Below are positions 1 through 12,642 of a stretch of DNA of 32,370 nucleotides, one piece after another (the stretch's first letter is position 1; each line of letters begins with the position of its first letter). A program made the translations under genes and the position numbers. Under the pieces are notes generated by a model. It made no database searches. It worked only from the letters and a program-made list of their open reading frames with translations, and had not been told where the DNA came from. The stretch lies in contig JAHDDX010000028.1 in the NCBI GenBank assembly GCA_020629135.1, positions 1 to 32,370 of the forward strand, in the 5' to 3' direction. This DNA is from Hellea sp. (GTDB taxonomy: Bacteria > Pseudomonadota > Alphaproteobacteria > Caulobacterales > Maricaulaceae).

Positions 1-145
1 GTGAAGATCCTTTAGCGACAGAGCCCGCAGATCGAACCCGCGAGCGCAACATTGGCAACAATGAAGTGGAACGGGGAAAATCGCGGGCTTTCTGCTGTCC
101 GGAACTCTCTCATTTCCTGCAGCCTTAACCCGATCGCCCCAAATT

Positions 146-1198
146 CTATTTATCGTCTTGTTGATCCCTATAACGCGACGGTGTCATCCCATAAAGTCGA
201 TCAAAGGCTTTGTTAAAAGCGGCCTGGTCACTATAGCCCATTGCCTGAGCGATCTCAGTGAAAGTTTGATCTGTATTTAACAAGTCTTCAATCATCCGCC
301 TGCGTACCCGATTGACTTCGTCCTTATAGGACGTGCCTGCCGCCTTTAATGAACGGGCAAAACTTCCGTTACTCAATCCCATCGCTTCAATCACCAATGG
401 CTTGGTTAATCGGCCCAATGAAATCTGCTGTCGAATAGTTGCTAACAACGCCTCAGAAAAACTCTCCGCTGCTTGGGAAAGCTTCAAGACATTATCCAGA
501 CGGGCTATCATCTGAGTGCGTTTGACCGGATCGTAAGTGGCGATCCGCGCATTCGCGACATCTTCATTAAAGATCACAGAATTGTGCGGCTGGCCAAATT
601 GAACCGGGCAATTAAATACCGTCTGATAAACGGACGCGTCTTGAGGCTCATCATATTGAAAACGAACGCCTTGCAATTCTTTGGCCGAAGCCCAGCTCAA
701 CCATCTAAACGCTGTTCCATATGCGCCAAAAACAAGATCAATCAAATGTTTGAACTTGTTCGGATCGGTAGCGCTGACATGATCATATAGGGCGTAATTG
801 TGGGCGTATTCCTGATGTCCGGTTTCAGAGCTCTTGTCTTCTGAAAACCAAATCTTGGCCATGTCAATTGCAATGGGCTGATACCGCGCATTATTCACGG
901 ATACATCGCGAATATTTTCGCATTGCGTGAAAATCCGTCCTGTATCGCCAAATTGCGATACTCTGAACTGATACCCAACTTTCAACCCAATATTGGGATC
1001 GCCCAATTCTTGTTCTGCTGCCTCAAATACCTTGAGCGCCTGTTCCGCCGATATTCGTTCGGTTGCGCGCGGTGTATTTGACTCTGATGTAAAACCTAAC
1101 GCAGCTAGAGATTTTTCTTCTGGAAAGCCAAGGTCTGACAGGATCTTTATCTGTGAACGCAGATATTCCCAAGATAATGTCCATCGAAACGGTGCCAT
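146..1198 (-). CDS. AraC-family transcriptional regulator
   Basis: Predicted DNA-binding regulator of 350 residues. The N-terminal two thirds (about residues 15-200) resemble the arabinose-binding-type ligand domain of the AraC/OruR group. The C-terminal 90 or so residues form the double helix-turn-helix, recognisable by the run GYSDQAAFNKAFDRLYGMTP followed by SRYRDQ at the end. The length is normal for this subfamily. I start at the ATG at 1198; a TTG two codons upstream is also open, and neither has a clear ribosome binding site. It stands alone behind ligA on the same strand across a 261-base gap, so its target cannot be read from context. The family is clear; the ligand and regulon are unknown. 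Confidence 0.88.
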   Translation of the reverse strand: MAPFRWTLSWEYLRSQIKILSDLGFPEEKSLAALGFTSESNTPRATERISAEQALKVFEAAEQELGDPNIGLKVGYQFRVSQFGDTGRIFTQCENIRDVSVNNARYQPIAIDMAKIWFSEDKSSETGHQEYAHNYALYDHVSATDPNKFKHLIDLVFGAYGTAFRWLSWASAKELQGVRFQYDEPQDASVYQTVFNCPVQFGQPHNSVIFNEDVANARIATYDPVKRTQMIARLDNVLKLSQAAESFSEALLATIRQQISLGRLTKPLVIEAMGLSNGSFARSLKAAGTSYKDEVNRVRRRMIEDLLNTDQTFTEIAQAMGYSDQAAFNKAFDRLYGMTPSRYRDQQDDK

Positions 1199-1366
1199 AC
1201 CCAATATGCAGCGGCTAAGTGCCTACATCCCCCAATTTACGGCCCCAGTCTGTGCCGATAACTTTAGGAGGCGTAAGTGAAATTAACAAGAAATTAGATA
1301 AAAAAATAACAAGGCGGCAATATCAACCTAATGTAGCACAGGGTTACTGGGGCGTTAGAAATAGAG

Positions 1367-1420
1367 AATCGGAAATATGGGCAAAGGGGCGCCGATTATT
1401 TCCGGTTCTTTTTCTTTTTC
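1367..1420 (+). terminator. Hairpin with T-rich tail, orphan
   Basis: An 11-base imperfect inverted repeat (AATCGGAAATA at 1367-1377, TATTTCCGGTT at 1397-1407, one G-T pair) with a 19-base loop is followed on the + strand by a T-rich run ending at 1420. Seen on the + strand it looks like a factor-independent terminator, but no + strand gene lies upstream. It could instead act weakly as the 3' end of ligA on the minus strand, where the T run is poor. The large loop lowers confidence. Confidence 0.35.
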
Positions 1421-1459
1421 AGAAAATGGGTCTAGCGGTTTTTTCTGTTAAAAATCCAA

Positions 1460-5196
<3,737 letters not shown>

Positions 5197-5202
5197 AACC
5201 GA

Positions 5203-6048
5203 TTAGAACAAGCGCTCTCTTAAGCGCCGCCAATACCCGCGATCGCGCTCGACCTCAACTTCATCGTTAAGGTTCACACCATATTTTTCGAGCAAATCAT
5301 AACTGTCAGCATACCACTCGCTAGACGGATAGTTATACCCCAGGACTGATCCTACCAACTTAGCTTCTTCAATAATGCCTAACGTCACATAAGATTCGAC
5401 CAGGCGGTGTAATGCTTCTTCGACATGCGATGTGGTATCGTAGTTTTTAACAACGTTTTTGAAGCGACCAATCGCAGCCAATGTCTGATTTTCCTTCAAA
5501 TAAAACCGACCAACGGACATTTCTTTTCCTGCCAAGTGGTCATGGGTCAGCTCGAGTTTCAACCGTGCGTCGCGCGCATAGTCGCTATCCGGATAGCGCC
5601 GAACAACTTGTTGCAAGGCGGCCTCGGCCTGAACCGTTGTCGCCTGATCCCGACCAACGTCATAAATTTGATCATAAAATGACATAGCCGTCAGATAATA
5701 GGCATAGGGCGTGCTTTCATTTCCGGGATGAAGGCTGATAAAGCGCCGAGCTGTTGCAACCGCTTCTTCATAAGATGCGGATCGGTAGTGTGCATAGGCC
5801 GTCATAAGCATGGCTCTGCGTGCCCATTTAGAAAATGGGTGCTGACGTTCAACCTCTTCGAAAAACAGAATGGCACGGTCCCAATCTGCGCGGTCCATAC
5901 GATCCAGACCTTGATTATAAATTATTTCAGCAGGGCGCTCTACATAAGCCAGCTGTTCTTTTTGATTGCCACCCAGAATGGAACATCCGCCCAATATGGC
6001 AAGGCTAAGCGCGCCAATAGTCAATGCTCTGATCGGTTTTATTGCCAT
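5203..6048 (-). CDS. bamD: Outer membrane assembly lipoprotein BamD (ComL)
   Basis: Essential lipoprotein of the BAM complex, which inserts beta-barrel proteins into the outer membrane. The N-terminal signal ends in a lipobox LGGC, putting the lipidated cysteine at C22. The remainder has tetratricopeptide-like helical repeats, with recognisable family segments such as AEIIYNQGLDRMDR and VERQHPFSKWARRA. At 281 residues it is the usual size. The C-terminus is rich in charged residues (RRLRERLF). It follows lpxC across 85 bases without an obvious terminator, and recN begins 6 bases after its stop, so a bamD-recN-ligA transcript is likely. Confidence 0.96.
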   Translation of the reverse strand: MAIKPIRALTIGALSLAILGGCSILGGNQKEQLAYVERPAEIIYNQGLDRMDRADWDRAILFFEEVERQHPFSKWARRAMLMTAYAHYRSASYEEAVATARRFISLHPGNESTPYAYYLTAMSFYDQIYDVGRDQATTVQAEAALQQVVRRYPDSDYARDARLKLELTHDHLAGKEMSVGRFYLKENQTLAAIGRFKNVVKNYDTTSHVEEALHRLVESYVTLGIIEEAKLVGSVLGYNYPSSEWYADSYDLLEKYGVNLNDEVEVERDRGYWRRLRERLF

Positions 6049-6133
6049 AAAGATCTCGATGATTCTTATTTGCTTATGTTTTAACGAGCCGCTTTGTAGA
6101 CGAGAAATTACTCAGGGAAAAGTGAGAATACGG

Positions 6134-7042
6134 TCAGGCTGACACGGAATCACACATAGTTTCTCTGCTTTCGCTCTCTATTGAGACAAATTTCCACGCA
6201 TTCGGGTTGGCAAACAATGCCGTCAGCAAATCATGATTGATTCCATGCCCGCCTTTAACGGTCGTCACGCGTCCGATTATCGGACCGCCGAGATATAAGT
6301 CTCCCAAAAGATCTAATGCCTTATGGCGGACAAATTCATCATTAAACCGTAGTCCCTCTGGGTTTAAGATTTTATTTCCGTCGACAACGACGGCATTGTC
6401 CAGGGACCCACCTTTACTTAGACCGGCAGCATAAAGAGCCGCGACTTCGTGTTTCCGAGCAAAGGTGCGCGCAGAGGCCAGACGGTCACGAAACGATCTG
6501 ACGTCCGGTGAAATTTCCAGGCGTTGATGGCCAATAGCTTCATCTTCAAAATCAATTGTGACATCCAATATAAGCTGATCCGCAGGTTCGATCCGGGCTA
6601 AACTGTCGCCTTTTGAAATTTCAACAGTTTCCAAAACTTTGACATAGCGTCGCGGCGCGGGCTGAGATGTAATTCCGACTTGTTCGATCAGCTTTAGAAA
6701 TGGCTCAGAACTTCCGTCCAAAGCCGGTAATTCCTGACCATCAATTTCAACGATCAGATTGTCGATACCGGCGGCCGATAATGCAGCTAAAAAATGTTCA
6801 ATCGTTGAAACTTTGACACCAGCTGCATTTTGAAGTGTCGTACAATTTTTGACGCCAGAAACGTTTTCGGGCAAAACCTCGATCTGATTGTCGCGATCTG
6901 AAATATCGGTCCGAACAAATATGATGCCGGTACCAATAGGTGCCGGTTTCATAACCATGCGCGTATGGTTACCACCATGCAATTCAATACCGGCACAAAC
7001 AGCCGGTGAGGTCAAAGTCGATTGTCGTTTTACTGGGTTCAT
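6134..7042 (-). CDS. lpxC: UDP-3-O-acyl-N-acetylglucosamine deacetylase LpxC
   Basis: Zinc deacetylase that catalyses the committed step of lipid A synthesis. The 302 residues contain both halves of the duplicated fold. Zinc ligands are H83 (TIEHFLAAL), H240 and D244 (HKALDLLGD), and H266 (KGGHGINH) is the general acid/base. The ALDGSSEPF segment is also present. The start is well supported: an AAGGA ribosome site lies about six bases upstream of the ATG. The position directly behind ftsZ is conserved in many Gram-negative bacteria, but here a strong terminator separates the two, so lpxC may be expressed from its own promoter or by readthrough. Confidence 0.98.
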   Translation of the reverse strand: MNPVKRQSTLTSPAVCAGIELHGGNHTRMVMKPAPIGTGIIFVRTDISDRDNQIEVLPENVSGVKNCTTLQNAAGVKVSTIEHFLAALSAAGIDNLIVEIDGQELPALDGSSEPFLKLIEQVGITSQPAPRRYVKVLETVEISKGDSLARIEPADQLILDVTIDFEDEAIGHQRLEISPDVRSFRDRLASARTFARKHEVAALYAAGLSKGGSLDNAVVVDGNKILNPEGLRFNDEFVRHKALDLLGDLYLGGPIIGRVTTVKGGHGINHDLLTALFANPNAWKFVSIESESRETMCDSVSA

Positions 7043-7071
7043 GCGAATTCCTTAGCCCTTCAACTAACATA

Positions 7072-7102
7072 AGAAAAACAGGGCTCAAAAGAAAGCCCTG
7101 TT
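7072..7102 (-). terminator. Rho-independent terminator after ftsZ
   Basis: On the minus strand a perfect 9-base stem (AACAGGGCT / AGCCCTGTT, at 7094-7102 and 7077-7085) with an 8-base loop is followed by TTTTTCTT. It lies 56 bases after the ftsZ stop and ends only about 29 bases before the lpxC start, so it marks the end of the division transcript. Confidence 0.9.
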
Positions 7103-7157
7103 ACTGAATGTTTCGGTTTCTAACAGCTTTGAAAGAAAGATGAACTCAAGTTGAATA

Positions 7158-8570
7158 TCAGCGGTTTTGACGCCTCAAGAAGGACGGAATTTCCATTTCT
7201 TCATCAATCGCATCATCAAACAGATCGCCTGTATTTTGTCTCCGCGGCTCTGGCGGGGCCGAAGACACTGGAATGGACTTCTTTCTACCAAAAAAACCAA
7301 AGGGACGTTTGACAACTGTTTGTGATTTTGGAGCCTGTATTTGAGGCGCTTCCATTTCGAAGTCATCAATAACCGGTATTTCCCGCTTTGCTTCGACCTT
7401 AGGCGGAACTGGCAGTTCCACTTCAGGCTCAGGGCTTTGTTCGGGAGCCTGCATTTGCACATATACTGGTGGCAGTTCGGCTTCTATCGCAGAAAGTGGC
7501 GGAATATCGCCCTCATCAATCACCATCTCTTTCACCCCGTCCTTTAATGGTGCAGGACGCGGCGCAACGATCGGCTTAGAAGCGGGTTTAAATGACGATA
7601 AAGTCTCTGCCTGAACACCCGTCGCAACGACTGATACTCGTACGATTCCGTCCAGGTCATCATCCAAAGAAGACCCGACAATAATATTAGCATCGCTATC
7701 GACCTGGCCACGGATCAAGCTAGCCGCTTCATCGACTTCGTAAAGTGTCAGGTCTTTACCGCCTGTAATATTGATCAATACACCGCGAGCTCCTTTCAAG
7801 GACACGTCATCCAGCAATGGATTGGAAATAGCGCTTTCTGCGGCCTCAATCGCGCGGCGTTCACCTGTCGCTTCGCCCGTCCCCATCATGGCTTTACCCA
7901 TTTCGTCCATAATTGTGCGGACATCGGCAAAATCAAGATTTATCAGACCCGGCACAACCATCAAATCGGTGATACCTCTTACACCGGAATGTAAGACTTC
8001 GTCGGCCATGGCGAAAGCATCGGACATGGTCGTTTGCTCGGTCGCTACCCGGAAGAGATTTTGGTTTGGAATAGTAATGAGGGTATCCACCGCCTCATAA
8101 AGCTTTTCAATGCCGTCATCGGCAATAGCCATACGACGTGAACCTTCAAACTGGAAGGGTTTCGTAACGATTGCCACCGTTAGAATACCGCGTTCCCGCG
8201 CCGCCCGTGCAATCACTGGTGCTGCGCCGGTTCCCGTACCGCCGCCCATGCCGGCCGCGACAAACAGCATATGCGCACCGTCAAGATGTTCCAAAATCTC
8301 GGTCATGGAATCTTCAGCTGACTGCTCACCAACTTCTGGCTTCATGCCAGCCCCCAGGCCCTGCGTAATGCCTCCGCCCATTTGAATACGTCGGTCTGCT
8401 TTAGAAAAGGCCAAAGCTTGCGCGTCAGTATTGGCGACAACAAATTCCACACCCTCAAGGCCGGACTTGATCATATTATTGACCGCATTACCGCCGGCAC
8501 CGCCGACACCCATAACAACAATACGTGGTTTCAGTTCCACTGCTTTGGGAAGAGAAAGATTAATGCCCAT
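7158..8570 (-). CDS. ftsZ: Cell division protein FtsZ
   Basis: Tubulin-like GTPase that forms the cytokinetic ring. The 470 residues start with a short N-terminal extension. The GTP-binding signature GGGTGTG is at 109-115 and the T7 synergy loop NLDFADV at 211-217. The core ends near residue 320. A Pro/Glu-rich disordered linker of roughly 130 residues follows, and the conserved C-terminal peptide EIPSFLRRQ near 460-468 contacts FtsA and other partners. The linker is longer than the enterobacterial one, as is usual in alphaproteobacteria. A GAAGGCG ribosome site precedes the ATG. Upstream lies a 105-base gap with a CtrA-type box and a GANTC site, and downstream a strong terminator. Confidence 0.99.
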   Translation of the reverse strand: MGINLSLPKAVELKPRIVVMGVGGAGGNAVNNMIKSGLEGVEFVVANTDAQALAFSKADRRIQMGGGITQGLGAGMKPEVGEQSAEDSMTEILEHLDGAHMLFVAAGMGGGTGTGAAPVIARAARERGILTVAIVTKPFQFEGSRRMAIADDGIEKLYEAVDTLITIPNQNLFRVATEQTTMSDAFAMADEVLHSGVRGITDLMVVPGLINLDFADVRTIMDEMGKAMMGTGEATGERRAIEAAESAISNPLLDDVSLKGARGVLINITGGKDLTLYEVDEAASLIRGQVDSDANIIVGSSLDDDLDGIVRVSVVATGVQAETLSSFKPASKPIVAPRPAPLKDGVKEMVIDEGDIPPLSAIEAELPPVYVQMQAPEQSPEPEVELPVPPKVEAKREIPVIDDFEMEAPQIQAPKSQTVVKRPFGFFGRKKSIPVSSAPPEPRRQNTGDLFDDAIDEEMEIPSFLRRQNR

Positions 8571-8598
8571 GACACGCCTTCAGATTTATGGTTTGCAA

Positions 8599-8628
8599 TT
8601 AGTAAAGACTGTCACTGGAATCGGTTAA
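8599..8628 (-). promoter_or_regulatory. Candidate ftsZ promoter
   Basis: On the minus strand, TTAACC (8623-8628) and TACTAA (8599-8604) are separated by 18 bases and sit 29 bases or more upstream of the ftsZ start. Both are imperfect matches to -35/-10 hexamers (4 of 6 each). The call rests mainly on the position between ftsA and ftsZ and on the overlapping CtrA-type box. Confidence 0.4.
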
Positions 8629-8641
8629 GCAGGTGTTAACC
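8618..8641. promoter_or_regulatory. CtrA-type box with adjoining GANTC site upstream of ftsZ
   Basis: 8625-8639 reads TTAA-N7-TTAA, a perfect match to the full CtrA recognition motif. It is extended to a palindrome GGTTAA-N7-TTAACC over 8623-8641. A GAATC (GANTC, the CcrM methylation motif) directly abuts it at 8618-8622. In Caulobacter, ftsZ is repressed by CtrA and responds to GANTC methylation through GcrA. The same logic here is inferred from site content and position. Confidence 0.75.
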
Positions 8642-8675
8642 AATCAGTAAATTTCGTTAAAAACGCCTGAAAATA

Positions 8676-9947
8676 TCAGAAGTTTTCCTTCAACCACTTC
8701 AGAGTCCGCCCAAAACCACTGCCAGTATAGCGTTTCTGGTAATATTTTCGCCCTGATAAATCTGGTGGACCACTGATCGCTTCGTTATGCGGCATAAATT
8801 GTTGCTTCAACAGCCCGGTTGCAACTGCGAAATCAGGCCCGGACAAGGTATCATCTAACCCCAATATGCCATGAGGCTTGCCGATTCGAACTCTCTTATT
8901 AAAGACATATTCGGCAACTTCCCGTATTCCATTGAGCTGTGCCCCGCCCCCGGTAATGACGACGCGGCGGCCCGCATAAGCATCTAGCCCCGCATCATGC
9001 AGCTTGTCTCTTAGAAGTTCAAATGTCTCTTCAATCCGGGCGCGAATAATACCTGTCAGCATAGACCGCGACTCATTATGCAAAGTATCCTGCGCCCCCA
9101 TTGGCGGGCATGGGATCATAACCCGATCATCATCCGGTCCGTGCAATGCAGACCCGTAAATCATTTTAATACGCTCAGCAGCTTCTGCAGGCGTCATTAA
9201 TCCCCGCGCGATATCGTTGGTGAGGGTCTTTGCCCCAACCGGCAAACTATCGACATAGGCCAATGTATTGTCCCGAAAAACAGCGACCGTGGTTACACCA
9301 CCGCCCATATCAATCACAGTAGCCCCGAGGTCTTTTTCATCATCTGTCAAAACGGACAAGCCCGCCGCATAAGGTGACACAGTCACTGAGTTAATCTGGA
9401 GGTGGCATCGTTCGACACAATGCGCCAGATTTCGGAGCGGTCCAACGTCCGAAAGCACAAAATGCATATCAACCCCTAGAGACGATCCAAACATTCCTCG
9501 CGGGTCATTAATGTCCTGCGCGTCATCGACACTCCAACTCATTGGAATCGCGTGCAGGATCACATGATCCGGTTGCGCCAACTCGGCTAATGATGAATTC
9601 AAAACTCGTTTCAAGTCACGATCTGCAACTTCTCCACTGGCAAATTCCGTCTGCACATTGAGGTGTTGTGATCGAAGAGACCTTGTGCCGACATTAACGA
9701 CGACAGATTGAACCGCCACGCCTGCTGCCCGTTCAGCCTTTTCCACGGCTGAGCGCACACCATGTTCGACCTGATGCATGTCGACCACAGCGCCAGCCTT
9801 GATACCCGCGCTGACGCCGAACCCACTACCGATTAACCGAACGCCAAAATTCGGCTCAGCCTGACCTATCAGACAAACGACTTTGTTAGATCCTATATCA
9901 AGGACTGCAACCGTTTCGGGTTTTCGAGGAGAGAGCCGTTTAATCAT
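8676..9947 (-). CDS. ftsA: Cell division protein FtsA
   Basis: Actin-like ATPase that tethers FtsZ to the membrane and activates septal synthesis. The 423 residues open with the phosphate-1 motif VAVLDIGSNKVVCLIGQ. A phosphate-2 motif VIDMGGGVTTVAVF and an adenosine motif VVITGGGAQLNGI follow. The C-terminus GFGRTLKWLKENF fits the membrane-binding amphipathic helix. The start is 6 bases after the ftsQ stop. It is the last gene of the tight run before the regulated gap upstream of ftsZ. Confidence 0.98.
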   Translation of the reverse strand: MIKRLSPRKPETVAVLDIGSNKVVCLIGQAEPNFGVRLIGSGFGVSAGIKAGAVVDMHQVEHGVRSAVEKAERAAGVAVQSVVVNVGTRSLRSQHLNVQTEFASGEVADRDLKRVLNSSLAELAQPDHVILHAIPMSWSVDDAQDINDPRGMFGSSLGVDMHFVLSDVGPLRNLAHCVERCHLQINSVTVSPYAAGLSVLTDDEKDLGATVIDMGGGVTTVAVFRDNTLAYVDSLPVGAKTLTNDIARGLMTPAEAAERIKMIYGSALHGPDDDRVMIPCPPMGAQDTLHNESRSMLTGIIRARIEETFELLRDKLHDAGLDAYAGRRVVITGGGAQLNGIREVAEYVFNKRVRIGKPHGILGLDDTLSGPDFAVATGLLKQQFMPHNEAISGPPDLSGRKYYQKRYTGSGFGRTLKWLKENF

Positions 9948-9953
9948 AGAAGA

Positions 9954-10817
9954 TCAGGCTCGCTCGGGCTTGGACGGAGACAAGGTAATCCGGTCCGGCA
10001 GACGCATATCCAAGACAGATAACTCACGGTCTAAAATGCGTTTATTATCATGAAGTTCCGACAATATCCTCAAGGCTTTCCCTGGATGCTCCACTGGTAG
10101 TTGGATCACGGTTTGACCTTTATCAAGATGTAAATCCCAACGCCCGGACGGCCGTTGTACAAAGGCTGTGACTCGACGCGCGACATCAGGATATGGCTGC
10201 ATCATCGCCTCAATATCCACAATCTGGGTTTGGGCTTCAGGCCCAACAATCAATTTCAGGTGGCTATATTGCGTGACATCTTCATCAATCAAAACCTGCC
10301 CCTGATAATCCACCAGTTTGATTTCGTTATTATTTTGCCAAAGCGCATAGGGCTGGCGCTCTATTATTTGAATCACGATGCGGTCAGGCCATAGGCGACG
10401 CACAACGGCCTGATCGACCCAGCTGATCGCTTCTATTCTTTTTTGCGCCGCATCGATATCCATGGCGAACAGGTAATCACCTTCGCGCACACCAAGAGCG
10501 GCCCTGACATCAGATTCTCGCAGACGCCCCTCGCCCATAACGTCAATGCGCTCAACCACAAAACCCATCGCCATAAGACGATCTTTAGTGAAATTTTGTG
10601 CCGCTTGCCGAGCATCGGGTAAAAATCCACCCAACCAAAGCGCGCCAAAAATCACCGTAAACAATAGAAATCCAACGGACAGACATAGGCGCCAAAACCC
10701 TTTGCGGGAATAACTGGCCGCACGTAATTGTGCTGTGGCCCAATTACGAGCCCCTCTCAATCCCGGTTTCATCGGGCTAACGCGTGTGACAGGACGAGAT
10801 TTCCCTATCGCGGCCAT
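9954..10817 (-). CDS. ftsQ: Cell division protein FtsQ
   Basis: Bitopic division scaffold protein that joins FtsL and FtsB in the divisome. A basic cytoplasmic tail of about 43 residues precedes one transmembrane segment near 44-64. A POTRA domain spans about 90-165 ([19 protein letters not shown], then [19 protein letters not shown]), followed by a periplasmic beta domain. The 287 residues are typical. It overlaps the end of ddl by 13 bases, which supports translational coupling. The ddl-ftsQ-ftsA order is the classical one. Confidence 0.96.
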   Translation of the reverse strand: MAAIGKSRPVTRVSPMKPGLRGARNWATAQLRAASYSRKGFWRLCLSVGFLLFTVIFGALWLGGFLPDARQAAQNFTKDRLMAMGFVVERIDVMGEGRLRESDVRAALGVREGDYLFAMDIDAAQKRIEAISWVDQAVVRRLWPDRIVIQIIERQPYALWQNNNEIKLVDYQGQVLIDEDVTQYSHLKLIVGPEAQTQIVDIEAMMQPYPDVARRVTAFVQRPSGRWDLHLDKGQTVIQLPVEHPGKALRILSELHDNKRILDRELSVLDMRLPDRITLSPSKPERA

Positions 10818-11734
10818 GTAGCATCCTCAACAATCCAGCGGCAAAGCTGACCAAAACTTATTCCAACATGTGCCGCCTGTTCTGGGACAAGCGAAGTCGG
10901 AGTCATTCCGGGTTGAGTATTGAGTTCAAGCATTACGATTTTGTTTACGATATCGCTTAAGTCATCATTAATATCATTAAATCTGAAATCAGAACGGGTC
11001 ACCCCGCGACAACCGAGCGTATTATGGGCTAATAAGGCCCAGGTTTTGCAAATTTCTTCGACGTCTTGAGGGATATCAGCGGGAATCACATGTTTTGACC
11101 CCCCATCCGCATATTTAGCGGCATAATCATACCAGCCTTCCGCCGGCAATATTTCGGTCACGACCAAAGCTCGACCATCCATCACAGAAACCGTCAGCTC
11201 GCGCCCGGGGATAAAAGCTTCGGCCAAGACCAGATCACCCATATCTTTATTGGTGGCCATTTCTCCAGGCGGGCGATTGGCGCCCTCTTCAACGATGTAA
11301 ACGCCAACCGAGGACCCTTGTGCGTTTGGTTTTACAACATAAGGCGGTTCCAAGGGGTGGGCTTTTGAAGCACTTATTCTGTCGACTAACGTTCCGTCTG
11401 GCACGGTTATTCCGACACTTTTCAACACGGCCTTACTGCGATGTTTATCCATGGCGAGCGCCGATGCCATGACGCCACTATGAGTATAGGGCGCGCCAAA
11501 ATGCTCTAAAACGCCTTGGATCTTACCGTCCTCGCCCCATTCGCCGTGTAAGGCATTAAAAATCACGTCAGGGTCGGCGGCATGAAGCTGTTCCCATATA
11601 TTGTGAGCGGCGTCGATCTCGATCACCTCAAACCCTTCTTCCCGTAGGGCTCCAGCGACCGCACTACCAGAAACCAGCGACACTTCACGCTCCGGCGACA
11701 TGCCGCCTTTTAATACCGCTACGCGCTGGCTCAT
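10805..11734 (-). CDS. ddl: D-alanine--D-alanine ligase
   Basis: ATP-grasp ligase making D-Ala-D-Ala for the peptidoglycan stem. It begins [20 protein letters not shown], the DdlB-type N-terminus. The ATP-binding part includes [15 protein letters not shown] and the metal-binding end has [19 protein letters not shown] use the ATG at 11734 (309 residues): it overlaps the murB stop as ATGA and has an AGGAG site eight bases upstream. A start ten codons further up would run into murB and lacks support. The Ser/Glu/Arg triad region (SPERE) and length fit a normal D-Ala-D-Ala enzyme. Confidence 0.96.
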   Translation of the reverse strand: MSQRVAVLKGGMSPEREVSLVSGSAVAGALREEGFEVIEIDAAHNIWEQLHAADPDVIFNALHGEWGEDGKIQGVLEHFGAPYTHSGVMASALAMDKHRSKAVLKSVGITVPDGTLVDRISASKAHPLEPPYVVKPNAQGSSVGVYIVEEGANRPPGEMATNKDMGDLVLAEAFIPGRELTVSVMDGRALVVTEILPAEGWYDYAAKYADGGSKHVIPADIPQDVEEICKTWALLAHNTLGCRGVTRSDFRFNDINDDLSDIVNKIVMLELNTQPGMTPTSLVPEQAAHVGISFGQLCRWIVEDATWPR

Positions 11735-12642
11735 GCTGAAACTCCTATACGGCGGATTTCCCAATCTAAATCAACGCCTTCACTGACTTTGACTTTTTGA
11801 CGGATGGTTTCACCCAATTGTTCCAGATCCGATGCCGACGCATTGTCCAGATTGATCATGAAGTTACAATGCTTTTCGCTCATTTGAGCACCGCCAACGC
11901 GAAATCCTCGCCCACCTGCCGCATCGATGACCTGCCAGGCCCCGCGTCCACCTGACTGATCGGGATCAGGGTTTTTAAATGTCGAACCACCGGTTTTTTC
12001 GCGAATAGGCTGACTTTCCTCACGGCGTCGTGTAATCTCAAGCATGCGGGCTTTGATCGCATCTGGATTATCACTGACGCCTTCAAACACGGCCTGGGTG
12101 TAGATCAAGTCCAATGGTGCGTCGGAATGACGATAGGCATATCCAAGTTCGTCCAATTCCATAAGCTGACGTCGTCCGGTTCGGTCCAACGCAATAACAG
12201 ACCTGAGCACATCGCAGGTTTCCGAGCCGTAGCATCCGGCATTCATACGCAAAGCACCGCCAATGGTTCCCGGAATTCCAGCGTAAAACTCAAGCCCGGC
12301 TATTCCGGCTTTGGCCGCCTCGCGAGCAACTTTCGCATCAAGAGCCGCGCTGCCAGCCGTAATCTGTGTGCCATTGGTACTAATTTTTGCAAAGGCCGGC
12401 CCCAACCGAACTGTAACGCCGCGTACGCCTCCATCGCGAATCAAAGTATTTGAAGCAACACCCAAAACCTGAACAGGAATATCATCCGGCGTCGATGCCA
12501 GGAAATGCGCAAGGTCCGCTTCGTCCTTGGGCATAAACAAGACTTCAGCCGGACCGCCGACACGAAACCAGCTATAGGGCGCCAAGGTGACATCCGCCGA
12601 CAGTTTGCCTCGGACAGCGGGCAGTCTGTCGATTAACGCCAC
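11731..12642 (-). CDS. murB: UDP-N-acetylenolpyruvoylglucosamine reductase MurB
   Basis: FAD enzyme that reduces UDP-GlcNAc-enolpyruvate to UDP-MurNAc with NADPH. Of 303 residues, [10 protein letters not shown] (24-33) and [15 protein letters not shown] (122-136) form the FAD site. R171 in YRHSD binds substrate. S220 in GGSTFKNP is the proton donor, and the C-terminal WEI supplies the catalytic Glu. The start is a GTG placed immediately after the murC stop with a GGAGG site eight bases upstream inside murC. No nearby in-frame ATG exists. Confidence 0.97.
   Translation of the reverse strand: MALIDRLPAVRGKLSADVTLAPYSWFRVGGPAEVLFMPKDEADLAHFLASTPDDIPVQVLGVASNTLIRDGGVRGVTVRLGPAFAKISTNGTQITAGSAALDAKVAREAAKAGIAGLEFYAGIPGTIGGALRMNAGCYGSETCDVLRSVIALDRTGRRQLMELDELGYAYRHSDAPLDLIYTQAVFEGVSDNPDAIKARMLEITRRREESQPIREKTGGSTFKNPDPDQSGGRGAWQVIDAAGGRGFRVGGAQMSEKHCNFMINLDNASASDLEQLGETIRQKVKVSEGVDLDWEIRRIGVSA

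Noticed and set aside
12-113. 33-codon minus-strand frame (ATG at 113) with a hydrophobic C-terminal half, preceded by AGGAA
   Set aside because: The ribosome site directly touches the ATG, the frame is very short, and I recognise no family. Mutually exclusive 7-base inverted repeats here (22-28 or 37-43 with 81-89) are also compatible with chance in GC-rich sequence.
6049-6133. Promoter for bamD, including a GATTC at 6061-6065
   Set aside because: No convincing -35/-10 pair and no CtrA full motif; a single GANTC is expected by chance at this length scale.
8651-8668. Second CtrA site upstream of ftsZ (TTTAACG near 8656)
   Set aside because: Only one half-site matches; the second half reads TACT rather than TTAA.
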